Shown piece after piece: positions 8,872-17,586 of a stretch of DNA of 64,000 nucleotides. Position numbers and translations under genes: made by a program. Location of the stretch: assembly GCA_019240115.1 (NCBI GenBank), contig JAFAYV010000017.1:1-64000 (forward strand), written 5' to 3'. Below the pieces are notes generated by a model. That model ran no database searches. It worked only from the letters and a program-made list of their open reading frames with translations, and was not told the DNA's origin. Each line of letters opens with the position of its first letter. Positions within the stretch are counted from its first letter, which is position 1. The stretch is from Solirubrobacterales bacterium. Lineage in GTDB: Bacteria; Actinomycetota; Thermoleophilia; Solirubrobacterales; Solirubrobacteraceae.

Positions 8872-10497
8872 ATGATCGCCCGCGGGACCGCGGGCACCCG
8901 CTTCCCGTACGCGCCGACCACGCTGCACGCGCTGCTGGACGAGACCGCGGCGGCCCACGGGGAGCGCGACGCGATCGTGTTCGGGGAACGGCGGCTCACC
9001 TGGGAGCAGGCACGGCGGCGGGCCCGCGAGCTGGCGTGCGGGCTGCTGGCGGCCGGCGTGCGGCCCGGCGACCACGTCGCGGTGTGGGTCCCCAACCACC
9101 CCGAATGGGTGCTCCTGTGGTTCGCCTGCTCGATGGTCGGCGCGGTCGTCGTGCCGGTCAACACGCGCTACAAGGCCGAGGAGGTCGGCTTCATCCTCGG
9201 CCAGTCCGACGCCGCGGTCCTGGTGCTGGTGCCCGAGTTCGCCGGGATCGACTACCTGGCGATGCTCGCCCGCCTGCGTGGGCTGCAGCTCCCGGCGCTC
9301 CGCCGGGTCGTGGTCATCGGCGAGTCCGCCCCGGCCGACGCGGTCACGCTCGAGCGCTTCGTGGCCGACGGAGCGGCCGTCGCGCCGGACGCGCTTGACG
9401 CGACCGCCGCCGAGCGCGACGAGAGCGATCCGACGATCATCGTCTACACCTCCGGCACCACCGGGCACCCCAAGGGCGCGGTGCACACCCACCGGATCCT
9501 GCGCAACGAGCGCTCGATCGCGCAGGCGCTGGACCACGACGCCGACTCGCGCGTGATGAATCACCTGCCGTTCTTCCACGTGGGGGGCGGGTTCACCGGG
9601 ATCCTGCCGCCGCTGATCACCGGTGGCGCAATGATCCTGATGGACCAGTGGGACCCGACCCGCGCCTTCGAGCTCATCGAAGCCGAGCGCGTGACGGTGC
9701 TCAGCGGCATCCCCACGCACTTCATCGACCTGCTGGGCCACCCGGGGCGGGAGCGCTACGACGTCTCGTCGCTTCGCACCGGCTGGATCGGCGGCGCCAA
9801 CAACCCGCCGGAGCTGATCGCCGGCGCGATCGAGAAGCTCGGCATGGATGGTCTGTTGCCGGTCTACGGGATGACCGAGACGACGTCGATCACCTGCATC
9901 CCGCGGCTCGGCGATCCGCGCGAGGTGGTGATCGCGGGCAAGGGCTTCCCGGTCTCCGACATCGAGGTCAAGGTCGTCGACACCGACTCGGGCGCCGAGC
10001 TCGACGCCGAGGCCGAGGGCGAGGTCTGCCAGCGCGGCCACCATCTGATGGAGGGCTACTATCGCGACCCGGAGGCCACCGCGGCCGTCATCGACTCCGA
10101 CGGCTGGTTTCACACCGGGGACCTCGGGGTGCTCGACCCCGACGGCTACCTCTCGATCACCGGGCGCAAGAGCGACATGTTCATCGTCGGCGGGGCCAAC
10201 GCCTACCCCGCGGAGATCGAGAGCGCGCTGGCCGAGCACCCCGACATCCAGCAGGCCTACGTCGTGGGCGTTCCCGACCAGCGACTGGGCGAGATCGGCC
10301 ACGCGTTCGTGGAGGCCCGCGCCGGAGCGGCGCTTGAGCCCGAGGCCGTGATGGCGTTCTGCCGTGACCGGCTGGCGGACTACAAGGTGCCGCGCCGGGT
10401 CGAGTTCGTCACCGAGTGGCCGCTGACGCCCACCGGCAAGATCCAGCGCTTCCGCCTGCGCGAGCTGGCGGCCGAACGCGTCGCCGCGCCGCCCTGA
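8872..10497 (+). CDS. Acyl-CoA synthetase (AMP-forming), second copy in the locus
   Basis: A 541-residue adenylate-forming ligase starting 4 bp after the dehydrogenase stop. Landmarks: VYTSGTTGHPKGAVHTH, YGMTETTS, GWFHTGDLGVLDPDGYLSIT, GGANAYPAEIESAL and the catalytic lysine in LTPTGKIQRFRL. It resembles fatty-acyl or aryl-acid CoA ligases of the FadD3/FadD17 style. It differs clearly from the ligase at 422-1936, so the locus encodes two activation steps, perhaps for products of two routes. Last gene of the rightward operon. Confidence 0.9.
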   Translation: MIARGTAGTRFPYAPTTLHALLDETAAAHGERDAIVFGERRLTWEQARRRARELACGLLAAGVRPGDHVAVWVPNHPEWVLLWFACSMVGAVVVPVNTRYKAEEVGFILGQSDAAVLVLVPEFAGIDYLAMLARLRGLQLPALRRVVVIGESAPADAVTLERFVADGAAVAPDALDATAAERDESDPTIIVYTSGTTGHPKGAVHTHRILRNERSIAQALDHDADSRVMNHLPFFHVGGGFTGILPPLITGGAMILMDQWDPTRAFELIEAERVTVLSGIPTHFIDLLGHPGRERYDVSSLRTGWIGGANNPPELIAGAIEKLGMDGLLPVYGMTETTSITCIPRLGDPREVVIAGKGFPVSDIEVKVVDTDSGAELDAEAEGEVCQRGHHLMEGYYRDPEATAAVIDSDGWFHTGDLGVLDPDGYLSITGRKSDMFIVGGANAYPAEIESALAEHPDIQQAYVVGVPDQRLGEIGHAFVEARAGAALEPEAVMAFCRDRLADYKVPRRVEFVTEWPLTPTGKIQRFRLRELAAERVAAPP

Positions 10498-10580
10498 GCC
10501 CGATGGCGCGGCCTGCGGGCTGCCCGTGGTACTTGCGCGGGACGGCCACAGCCGCGGAACCTCGGCCGGTCAACGGTCTA

Positions 10581-10599
10581 GGAGCTTGCGACAAGCTCC
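10581..10599. terminator. Hairpin between convergent genes
   Basis: A perfect 8-bp stem (GGAGCTTG / CAAGCTCC) with a 3-nt loop sits between the converging ligase and GH16-like genes. There is no T-run, so rho-independent function is uncertain, but the position suits a bidirectional terminator. Confidence 0.55.
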
Positions 10600-10605
10600 G
10601 GTGCC

Positions 10606-11655
10606 TCAGTGCTCCGTCGCGATCGTGGTGCCGTGCGCGATCCCGCCGCCGATGATGCCGTGACCGGCGTGCGCGCCGTCCTGATAGCACGCGACGCTGC
10701 GCACCACGACCGCCCTGGTGCCCACGAACGTCGGGGCCTGCCCGGGGTACGCGGCGCGCAGGTCGAAGCTGAGAAGCAGCGAGATCGGCTTCCGGGGCCA
10801 GACCGGGGGCCAGTCGTAGTCCAAGGCCGAGTCGTGGCTGCCGTCGACGTAGGTCCGAACCGTGCGTGTCACGCCGTCGATCACCGTCGTGTAGCGGTGC
10901 AGCGCGCCGTCGGTCTGGAATGGACGGTGCAACGCCTGGCCCTGGCTGACGTGGTCGGTCTGGTGGTCGATCCACGCCGCGGTCGCGCTCCACTGGCCGG
11001 GATGGCCGGCGGCGTAGTCGGTGAACTCGAGGAAGTCCTGCTCGTTGTGACCCTCTCCGTCCTGCGCCCACCAGCCGACGTCCATGCCCTCCAGGAATCT
11101 CGGGAGCCTGAGTTCGGTTTCGAGCACGACGATCCCGCCGTCGAGCTGCTCGAAGCCGAACCCGTGGATCGGAAAGCCCGTGGCGCCGCCGACCGGTGAC
11201 GCCGGCTGCGAGCTCAGGCAGCCGGACACGTAGTCGATCGGCTGGCCGGCCCGATTGCGCTTGCCGCTCGGGCGATGGGTGGCGTTGAGATGCACACCGT
11301 CGTCCCGAAGCACCACCTGTGACGAGTTGAACCGGGTGACGCCGTGTTGCTCGTCGAAGCTGGGGCGATCGACGGCCGCGGTGCCCTCATCGTTGTCCCG
11401 GTTCGCGGCCCACATGCTCTTCGCCCGGCCGAACGGCGACTCCGTGTGGAAGCCGTCCGCGAACGCCACGTGCCAGCCGCCCGCCGGCTTCGGGGGCCCT
11501 GTCGGCTGGCTACTGACTCGGCGAAGGACCAATCGGCCACCCGAGGTTGACGAGGCGGGACTGCAGCCCCGGGGGCGGTGCCGTTCCCGGGTTCGTGAGA
11601 TCGGAGGTGTTCGTCGCGGCGGGCAAGGGCTTCGGGCGAGCGCATTATCGGCCAC
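10606..11655 (-). CDS. GH16-like glycoside hydrolase / concanavalin-like lectin domain protein
   Basis: From about residue 65 (GGWHVAFADGF) to the end, this 349-residue reading frame looks like a GH16-type beta-sandwich. The segment GHNEQDFLEF contains E-x-D-x-x-E, the GH16 catalytic signature, and GMDVGWWAQDGE precedes it as in laminarinase-like enzymes. It would cleave a beta-glucan or galactan outside the cell, yet no signal peptide is visible: the first 60 residues are Arg/Pro-rich and look non-native. The start is therefore uncertain (GTG at 11655 is the furthest upstream), and the 5' end may have been lost or frameshifted. Confidence 0.6.
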   Translation of the reverse strand: MADNALARSPCPPRRTPPISRTRERHRPRGCSPASSTSGGRLVLRRVSSQPTGPPKPAGGWHVAFADGFHTESPFGRAKSMWAANRDNDEGTAAVDRPSFDEQHGVTRFNSSQVVLRDDGVHLNATHRPSGKRNRAGQPIDYVSGCLSSQPASPVGGATGFPIHGFGFEQLDGGIVVLETELRLPRFLEGMDVGWWAQDGEGHNEQDFLEFTDYAAGHPGQWSATAAWIDHQTDHVSQGQALHRPFQTDGALHRYTTVIDGVTRTVRTYVDGSHDSALDYDWPPVWPRKPISLLLSFDLRAAYPGQAPTFVGTRAVVVRSVACYQDGAHAGHGIIGGGIAHGTTIATEH

Positions 11656-11792
11656 CGAGCTGACGCCTCGTCGGCCCCGTGAGCGCCGCCAGCGGTGCGC
11701 CGCTGCGCGGTGACGCCCGGAGCGGCGAGACGATATGTGCTCGTCGACGTCTCGGACCCTGGCGGTCGCTGCGCCCCGAGTCCCGTCGCCGC

Positions 11793-13847
11793 TTACGGAT
11801 CCCCAGCTGGGGGACGGGGCGCCGGCTGCGCGGCGCCGGCGGCGAAGCTGCGCTCGAGGTCGTCCATCACCCGGGGGTCGCGCAGCGTCGTCACATCGCC
11901 CGGATCGAGCCCATAGGCCAGGTTGCGCAGGAGTCTTCGCATGATCTTGCCCGAGCGGGTCTTGGCCAGGTCGGCCGCCCAGACGATCCGCCTCGGCACG
12001 GCAGCCTCACCAAGACGCTCGAGCACCACCTCGCGGATCTCCTGCTCCAGTTGCGGGGATCCTTCGGTATTGCCGACGAGCGTCACGAAGGCGCAGACCA
12101 CCTGACCCCATTCCCGGTCGCGCAGACCGATGACGCCGGCCTCGGCGACCTTGGGATGGGCAACGATGGCCGACTCGACCCGGGCGCTCGGCAGACGCTC
12201 GCCGTTCACGGTGATCACGTCGTCGACCCGGCCCTCGATCCAGAAGTGACCGTCGGCGTCCACCCGGGCGACGTCGCCCACGTAGTAGGCGGGTTCGGTG
12301 AAGCGGCCGAAGTAGCTGCTGTCGTCGAAGCGACCGAAGTATGTCTGCCGGTAGCGCTCGTCCTCCTTGTAGAGCGTGCGAAGCATCGAGGGCCAAGGGC
12401 GCCTCAGCACGAGCGCGCCGTGCTCCCCGAGCACCGAGTCGCCGTCGTCGTCGAGCACCTCGGGGAGAATGGCGGGCAGCGGGCGACCCGCTGCGCCGGG
12501 CTTGGTGGCCACCACGCCCGGTAGCGGCGCGATCAGCATGGCCCCGGTCTCCGTCTGCCACCACGTGTCGACGATCGGGCAGTGCCCGCCGCCGATCACC
12601 GTCCGGTACCACAGCCAGGCCTTCGGGTTGATCGCCTCGCCCACGGTGCCCAGCAGGCGCAGCGACGAAAGGTCATGGGCGGCCGGCAGTTCGGCGCCCC
12701 AGCTCATGAACGAGCGAATGATCGTGGGGGCGGTGTACAGCACGGTGACGCGGCGGCGTTCGACGAGCTCCCACCAGATCGCGCGGTGAGGATAATCTGG
12801 CGTGCCCTCGTACATGACGCTCGTGACCCCGTTCATCAACGGTCCGTAGACCAGGTAGGAGTGGCCGGTCACCCACCCGGCGTCGGCGGTGCACCAGAAG
12901 ACATCGCTCTCGGGCTTCAGGTCGAACACGTACTTCGACGTCCAGTGAACACCGGTCAGGTAGCCGCCGGTGCTGTGCACGACGACCTTTGGCTTACCGG
13001 TGGAGCCCGAGGTGTAGAGGAGATAGAGCGGGTGCTCGCTGTCCAGCGGCTCGGCCGCGCAACTGCCGCCGCCGGACACCACCGCGTCCTCCCACCACAC
13101 GTCGCGGCCCGGACGCATCGGACAGGGCGCCGCTCGGTGATGACGCACGATGACGGTCTCAAGCGAGGCCAGCTCGTCCAGGACCGGATCGATCTCCTGC
13201 TTGACGGAGCGCGTCGCGTCGCGCTGGAGGGCGCCATCGACGGTGATCAGGGCAACGGCCTCGGAGAAGGACAGCTGCTGATGCAGCGTTTGCGGCGAGG
13301 ACCCCAGGAAGACGACGTTGTGGGGAGCGCCGATCCGCGCACAGGCCAGCATCGCCACCGCCACCTCAGGCACCATCGGCATGTAAATCGCGACGACGTC
13401 ACCCGGCCCGATGCCCCGAGCGCGCAAACCCCCTGCCAGCGCCTCGACCTCGCGCAGGAGCTCGGCGTAGGTCACCGCTCGCTCCTCGCCACACTGCCCA
13501 TGCCAGTGGTAGGCGACGCGGTCGCCCCGGCCTTTCAGCACGTGGCGATCGAGGCAGTTGTAGGAGGCGTTCAGCTGCCCGCCGAGGAACCAGCGGTAGT
13601 TGGGAGCGTCTGACTGGTCCAGCACGGTGTGCCATGGCGCCATCCAGTCGAGCAGCTCCTCGGCTTGGCGACCCCACCAGCCCTCGTAGTCGCGCTCGGC
13701 CTCCTCATAGACCGAGTCGTCGGTGATCAGCGCCTGCGCTCGGAACTGGGCTGAGGGCGCGAAGCACGGCACCGCGAGCAGTCGCTCCAGCTCGCGCTCG
13801 AGGGCCTCGCCGAGGAGGGGCGGCGGTGACGCGGCGAACTTGGTCAT
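11793..13847 (-). CDS. acsA: Acetyl-CoA synthetase
   Basis: A 684-residue AMP-forming acetyl-CoA synthetase: acetate + ATP + CoA to acetyl-CoA. Family marks are YRWFLGGQLNASYNCLDRH near the N-terminus, LYTSGSTGKPKVVVHSTGGY, WCTADAGWVTGHSYLVYGPL, DTWWQTETGAMLIAP, and the C-terminal lysine in KTRSGKIMRRLLR that is the usual acetylation target. The ATG at 13847 overlaps the stop of the upstream GGDEF-EAL gene (ATGA). Around residue 510 it carries YFGRF twice (TYFGRFDDSSYFGRFTEPAY) where most homologues have one YF..YF segment, and the usual SGHRL is NGERL, so this is a divergent member. Substrate could be another short acid. Confidence 0.88.
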   Translation of the reverse strand: MTKFAASPPPLLGEALERELERLLAVPCFAPSAQFRAQALITDDSVYEEAERDYEGWWGRQAEELLDWMAPWHTVLDQSDAPNYRWFLGGQLNASYNCLDRHVLKGRGDRVAYHWHGQCGEERAVTYAELLREVEALAGGLRARGIGPGDVVAIYMPMVPEVAVAMLACARIGAPHNVVFLGSSPQTLHQQLSFSEAVALITVDGALQRDATRSVKQEIDPVLDELASLETVIVRHHRAAPCPMRPGRDVWWEDAVVSGGGSCAAEPLDSEHPLYLLYTSGSTGKPKVVVHSTGGYLTGVHWTSKYVFDLKPESDVFWCTADAGWVTGHSYLVYGPLMNGVTSVMYEGTPDYPHRAIWWELVERRRVTVLYTAPTIIRSFMSWGAELPAAHDLSSLRLLGTVGEAINPKAWLWYRTVIGGGHCPIVDTWWQTETGAMLIAPLPGVVATKPGAAGRPLPAILPEVLDDDGDSVLGEHGALVLRRPWPSMLRTLYKEDERYRQTYFGRFDDSSYFGRFTEPAYYVGDVARVDADGHFWIEGRVDDVITVNGERLPSARVESAIVAHPKVAEAGVIGLRDREWGQVVCAFVTLVGNTEGSPQLEQEIREVVLERLGEAAVPRRIVWAADLAKTRSGKIMRRLLRNLAYGLDPGDVTTLRDPRVMDDLERSFAAGAAQPAPRPPAGDP

Positions 13848-16624
13848 GCCGCCGCCCGTATAGCGCCTGCCGCCACCCAAGCCCGGAACTCGTCGGGCGG
13901 CAGCGGCCGAGCGTAGTAATAGCCCTGCGCCGTGTCGCAGCCCAGGCCCGCCGCATACGTGATCGACGTGTCCGTCTCCACGCCCTCGGCGACGACCCGC
14001 AGCCCGAGCGAGTGCCCGAGGGATACGACTGACCGGACGATCGCGGTCGTTGCGGGGCGATCATTGTCGCGCAGAAAGCCACGGTCGATCTTCAGCTCGC
14101 TCACCGGCAGTTGGTTGAGCAGGCCAAGCGACGAGTACCCGGTTCCAAAGTCGTCGAGGCTCACCGACACCCCGAGTGTAGCCAGCTCTCGCAGGCCCGC
14201 GATGACCTGCGACTGGTTGCGGATCAGAGAGCTCTCGGTTATCTCCACCGTCAGGCGGTGGCCCTCGACGCCCGTGCGCTCGAGCGCCTCCTGAACGATG
14301 CTGGCGAAACCGGGGTGGCTGATGTCCGGCGTCGTGACGTTGACCGCCACGCCGAGGTCGAGGCCGTCATCGAGCCAGCGCCGACACTCCTGGAGCGCGT
14401 CCATGAGCACCAGCCCGGTGATCTGGCGGATGAGGCACGTCGCCTCTGCCAGCGGAATGAACTCGGCGGGCGGAATGTAGCTGCCATCCGCTTGCCGCCA
14501 GCGCACGAGTGCTTCGGCGCCCGTGACCCTCCCCGTCCGCAGGTCGACCTTCGGCTGATAGTGCACGACGAGCATGCGTTCGGCGATGGCCTTGCGCAGT
14601 CGCTGCACCACCAGCGCCGGCCTCTCGTCCCTCCCTGCCCGCTGCTCGTAGAACACGATGCCCGAGTGCTCACGCTTGGCCTCGTACATGGCCGCGTCGG
14701 CGGCACGCAACACGACCTCAGCGCAGTCACCGTGATCGGGAAACAGCGCGATCCCGACGCTGGCGCCCACGCGGACCTCGATCTCGCCGAGCGCGACCGG
14801 CGCCCCCACGGCGGCGGCAATCCGCCGCGCGGCGGCGAGCGCGGATTCTCTTGAGCCGCCGGTGGTCAGAGCCACCGCAAACTCGTCGCCGCCCAGGCGC
14901 GCCACGATGTCGCTCTCACGAACCGCATTCCGCAGGCGAGTCGCGACCTCCGCCAGGAGCCGATCGCCATGATCGTGGCCGAGACCGTCGTTGATGTCCT
15001 TGAATCCGTCGAGGTCGATCAGCAGAAGGACCATCTGGCGGCGCTCGCGCCGGGCGATGGCAAGCGCGACGGCGATGCGCTCATAGAACAGGCGGCGGTT
15101 GCCCAGACCGGTCAGCGGATCGTGATGCGCCCGATGCTGGAGCTCCACCTGGTGAGCGCGGTCGAGCTCGCGGAGGCGAGCCGCCTCGAGCACCAGCCCG
15201 CCCTCCAGACCCAACTGGGAGCAGAGCTCGAGCGTCCGCGCGCTCCACAGGCGAGGCTCGCGAGCGCCGCATACGAGGACGCCGCTGCCGTCCTCATAGC
15301 CGGCCAGCGGAACCACCACGCCGGAGGCGAGACCGAGCTGTCGGATCAGCCGCCCGGTTGCGCCGGCGTCGTCAGCCACATCAACCACGGCCGCCGGGGC
15401 GATCGGCTCCTCCGCGGCCGGCGACTCGATCCTCCCCGACACGCGGCGGCCGGGCGCCGGATCGGTGGCTGCGTGACCAGCCTCACGCAGCGTGCCTTCG
15501 CCGGCGGGTAGGCAGACCAAGGCCACTCCGGCCTGCGCGCCCTGCCGCGCGATGGACGCCAGGCGATCGGCCATGTGGGCCACGTCTGGGCTGGCCAGAC
15601 CGTGCTTGAGAAGCTCGCGAACCGACTCCCCGGCGGCCAGCCGCGCTTCGCGCTCGGTGGCCTGCTGGATGCGGCGAACGATCTCCCCCAGCAGCGACCC
15701 GAAGGCGGTGATCACGCGAATCTCGTCGCTGCGGAAGGACCGCGGGACGCTCGAGTCCAGGACCAGCACCCCGACCGGGGGGGAGGCAAGCGGTACGGCC
15801 ATGGCCGACTGGATCCCGAACGCCTCGGCCCACCGTTCGCCCAGCTTTGGATCGTGGCGGTGCGCGGCCCGAACGGGCTTGCTGGAGGCGAAGGCCGCCT
15901 CCACCATCGGCGGCAGCTCCTGGGCTTGGTGTAGCTGCTGCCAGGCATCGGTCTCCCGGCGACCATCGCTGAAGGTGGCCATGCGCGGGACGAGACGGTC
16001 GCCCACCTGCAGAAACACGCTGGCCCGGTTGACGTCGAGCTCGCGGGCAAGGCGCGTGCACACCATGTACAGAAGCTCGCCGACCGATCCGGAATGGGTC
16101 CCGGCGGCCTCGATCACCTCGAGCAGGAGCTCGGCCTGCGTCCGCCCTCGCTCAGCCGCCTCCCAGGCCAGCAGCGGAGCGGCACAGATACTCAGCTGCG
16201 ATAACGCGCCCGCCGCGTCCTCGGACGGAGCCGGCTCAACGGTCATCATCCCGAGCGGCTGCCCATACAGCAGCAGCGGTTCGCAGGAGATCGAATCGCC
16301 GACCAGCTCCTCGGCCAGCTCCCACGCCACGTCATGGAGCGCGTCGCGCGAGACGACTACCGGGCGATGCTCCTGAAGACAGCTCTCGAACGGCGCGACC
16401 TCCTCGATGCTGCGCCGGGCCCACCAGCTCGGCGCCGGTGGACCATCCTGATCCCGTCGGCGCCCGGCAACCGGAGAGACAAGCCGCGACCCGGCCGAGT
16501 AACGCCACACGACGACCCGCTCGGCCTCCAACCGCTCGAGCGCGAGCGAGCACAGCCGCTCGAGAGCAGTGCGGCCCGGATCGTGAGGTAGCGTCGTTTC
16601 GGCCATGAGACGAGGAGGCGGCAC
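13844..16624 (-). CDS. Multi-GAF GGDEF-EAL cyclic-di-GMP enzyme
   Basis: A 926-residue soluble signalling protein. Residues ~20-165 and ~175-320 look like GAF domains, with a third possible sensory domain at ~345-475. The diguanylate cyclase domain (~490-650) has an intact active site RLGGDEF with an RxxD inhibitory site (RESD) five residues before it. The phosphodiesterase domain (~665-915) has intact EALVRW, EITESSL, DDFGTGYSSL and EGVET. Both activities are therefore possible. There are no membrane segments. GTG at 16624 is used; ATG at 16606 is an alternative. Translational coupling to acetyl-CoA synthetase suggests that the c-di-GMP output and acetate use respond together. Confidence 0.88.
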   Translation of the reverse strand: MPPPRLMAETTLPHDPGRTALERLCSLALERLEAERVVVWRYSAGSRLVSPVAGRRRDQDGPPAPSWWARRSIEEVAPFESCLQEHRPVVVSRDALHDVAWELAEELVGDSISCEPLLLYGQPLGMMTVEPAPSEDAAGALSQLSICAAPLLAWEAAERGRTQAELLLEVIEAAGTHSGSVGELLYMVCTRLARELDVNRASVFLQVGDRLVPRMATFSDGRRETDAWQQLHQAQELPPMVEAAFASSKPVRAAHRHDPKLGERWAEAFGIQSAMAVPLASPPVGVLVLDSSVPRSFRSDEIRVITAFGSLLGEIVRRIQQATEREARLAAGESVRELLKHGLASPDVAHMADRLASIARQGAQAGVALVCLPAGEGTLREAGHAATDPAPGRRVSGRIESPAAEEPIAPAAVVDVADDAGATGRLIRQLGLASGVVVPLAGYEDGSGVLVCGAREPRLWSARTLELCSQLGLEGGLVLEAARLRELDRAHQVELQHRAHHDPLTGLGNRRLFYERIAVALAIARRERRQMVLLLIDLDGFKDINDGLGHDHGDRLLAEVATRLRNAVRESDIVARLGGDEFAVALTTGGSRESALAAARRIAAAVGAPVALGEIEVRVGASVGIALFPDHGDCAEVVLRAADAAMYEAKREHSGIVFYEQRAGRDERPALVVQRLRKAIAERMLVVHYQPKVDLRTGRVTGAEALVRWRQADGSYIPPAEFIPLAEATCLIRQITGLVLMDALQECRRWLDDGLDLGVAVNVTTPDISHPGFASIVQEALERTGVEGHRLTVEITESSLIRNQSQVIAGLRELATLGVSVSLDDFGTGYSSLGLLNQLPVSELKIDRGFLRDNDRPATTAIVRSVVSLGHSLGLRVVAEGVETDTSITYAAGLGCDTAQGYYYARPLPPDEFRAWVAAGAIRAAA

Positions 16625-17031
16625 TTGCCGCCGTTAACAATTTCTTTCGGACGCATCCGGCGCAAGCTTTAGTCGGCGACCAGCGCGCTGGACGCCACCG
16701 CTCGCTCGCGGTAGCGGCTGTCCGGCAACGTCGTCGGCCACACGGCCACTCGGCGGCACGGCGGCACGGCGGCACCGCGGCACCGCGGCACCGCGGCACG
16801 GCGGCACCACGGCACGGCGGCACCGCGCCACGGCGGCACCGCGGCACGGGATTCGTGCTCGCGAAGCGCGGCCGGCGGGTCGGGCACGTCCGCGGGGGGG
16901 TGGCCATTGGGGTGGCCGGGGGGGGTGGCCGCCAATAAGCCGGTCCCGCACGACGATCCGGCTGCCACGGTCGCGTCCTGCTTCTGTACCACCGCCGCCT
17001 GGCGGTCACGACGCGTGCGTGGCGAGACGAA
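16625..17031. other. Intergenic stretch without a gene
   Basis: Roughly 400 bp between the GGDEF-EAL gene and the DHFR-like gene. It holds an 8-bp tandem array and then a G-rich segment (16890-16935) with runs of seven and eight G interrupted by TGGCC. Reading frames here only reflect the repeat. Confidence 0.7.
16751..16846. repeat. 8-bp tandem repeat, twelve units
   Basis: Twelve consecutive octamers of the form C(G/C)GCGGCA cover 96 bp with only two units carrying internal changes (CCACGGCA and CCGCGCCA). No coding role is seen; the array lies upstream of the GGDEF-EAL gene and downstream of the DHFR-like gene. Confidence 0.9.
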
Positions 17032-17586
17032 CTACTTGGGCGCGTAGACGAGGATGACGACGCCGCTATCGAAGCGCTGGACGTCGACCAGCCGCAGGTG
17101 CGGAGCGGTATCGATGCTCTCGAACAGGTGCGTCCCGGTTCCGATGGCAACCGGGGTGAGGAAGAGATGGAATTCGTCGATCAGCCCGTGCTCCATCAGG
17201 GTGGTGTCCAGCGGCCCATTTCCGAATCTCAAGAGGCTCTTGCCTCCGTTGCGCTTCAGATCGTCAACCTCTGCAGCGACGTCGCCGTCGAGGGTGGTGG
17301 CGTTCCAGGTCAACTCTCGGAGCGTGGTCGACGCGACAAACTTCGGGATGCTGTTCATCCGCTCGATGAAGCTGGTCGGTATCCCCGCCGGGGCTTCGTC
17401 GGCCATCCGCAAATATGCCGCCGATAGACCCTCGTATGTCAGTCGTCCGAGGAGGAGGGCGTCGGCGTCCGTCAACAGCTTCGTGGCGTAGTGCACGTGC
17501 TGTTTGTCGAGGTACGGGAACGCCCAGTCGGTTGAGCCGATCTCGCCGCCGAGCGTGACGTGGGTTGCCTCCACCAGCTTGCTCAC
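17032..17586 (-). CDS. Dihydrofolate reductase-like (RibD C-terminal domain) protein
   Basis: A 184-residue member of the DHFR/RibD-C superfamily of NADPH-dependent reductases, seen in VEATHVTLGGEIG near the N-terminus, ALLLGRLTYEG, GNGPLDTTLMEHGLIDEF and the final VILVYAPK. The GTG at 17586 overlaps the stop of the SRPBCC gene (GTGA), making it the third gene of an ArsR-SRPBCC-DHFR-like operon. Such stand-alone DHFR-like proteins are common in actinobacteria next to SRPBCC proteins and their substrate is usually unknown. It is not likely to be housekeeping folA. Confidence 0.8.
   Translation of the reverse strand: MSKLVEATHVTLGGEIGSTDWAFPYLDKQHVHYATKLLTDADALLLGRLTYEGLSAAYLRMADEAPAGIPTSFIERMNSIPKFVASTTLRELTWNATTLDGDVAAEVDDLKRNGGKSLLRFGNGPLDTTLMEHGLIDEFHLFLTPVAIGTGTHLFESIDTAPHLRLVDVQRFDSGVVILVYAPK

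Noticed and set aside
16751-16846. The octamer array as a CRISPR array
   Set aside because: Units are contiguous with no spacers, and no cas genes occur in the window.
17032-17586. DHFR-like gene as housekeeping folA
   Set aside because: It belongs to the RibD C-terminal-like branch, sits in an ArsR-SRPBCC operon and lacks the classical FolA N-terminal pattern.
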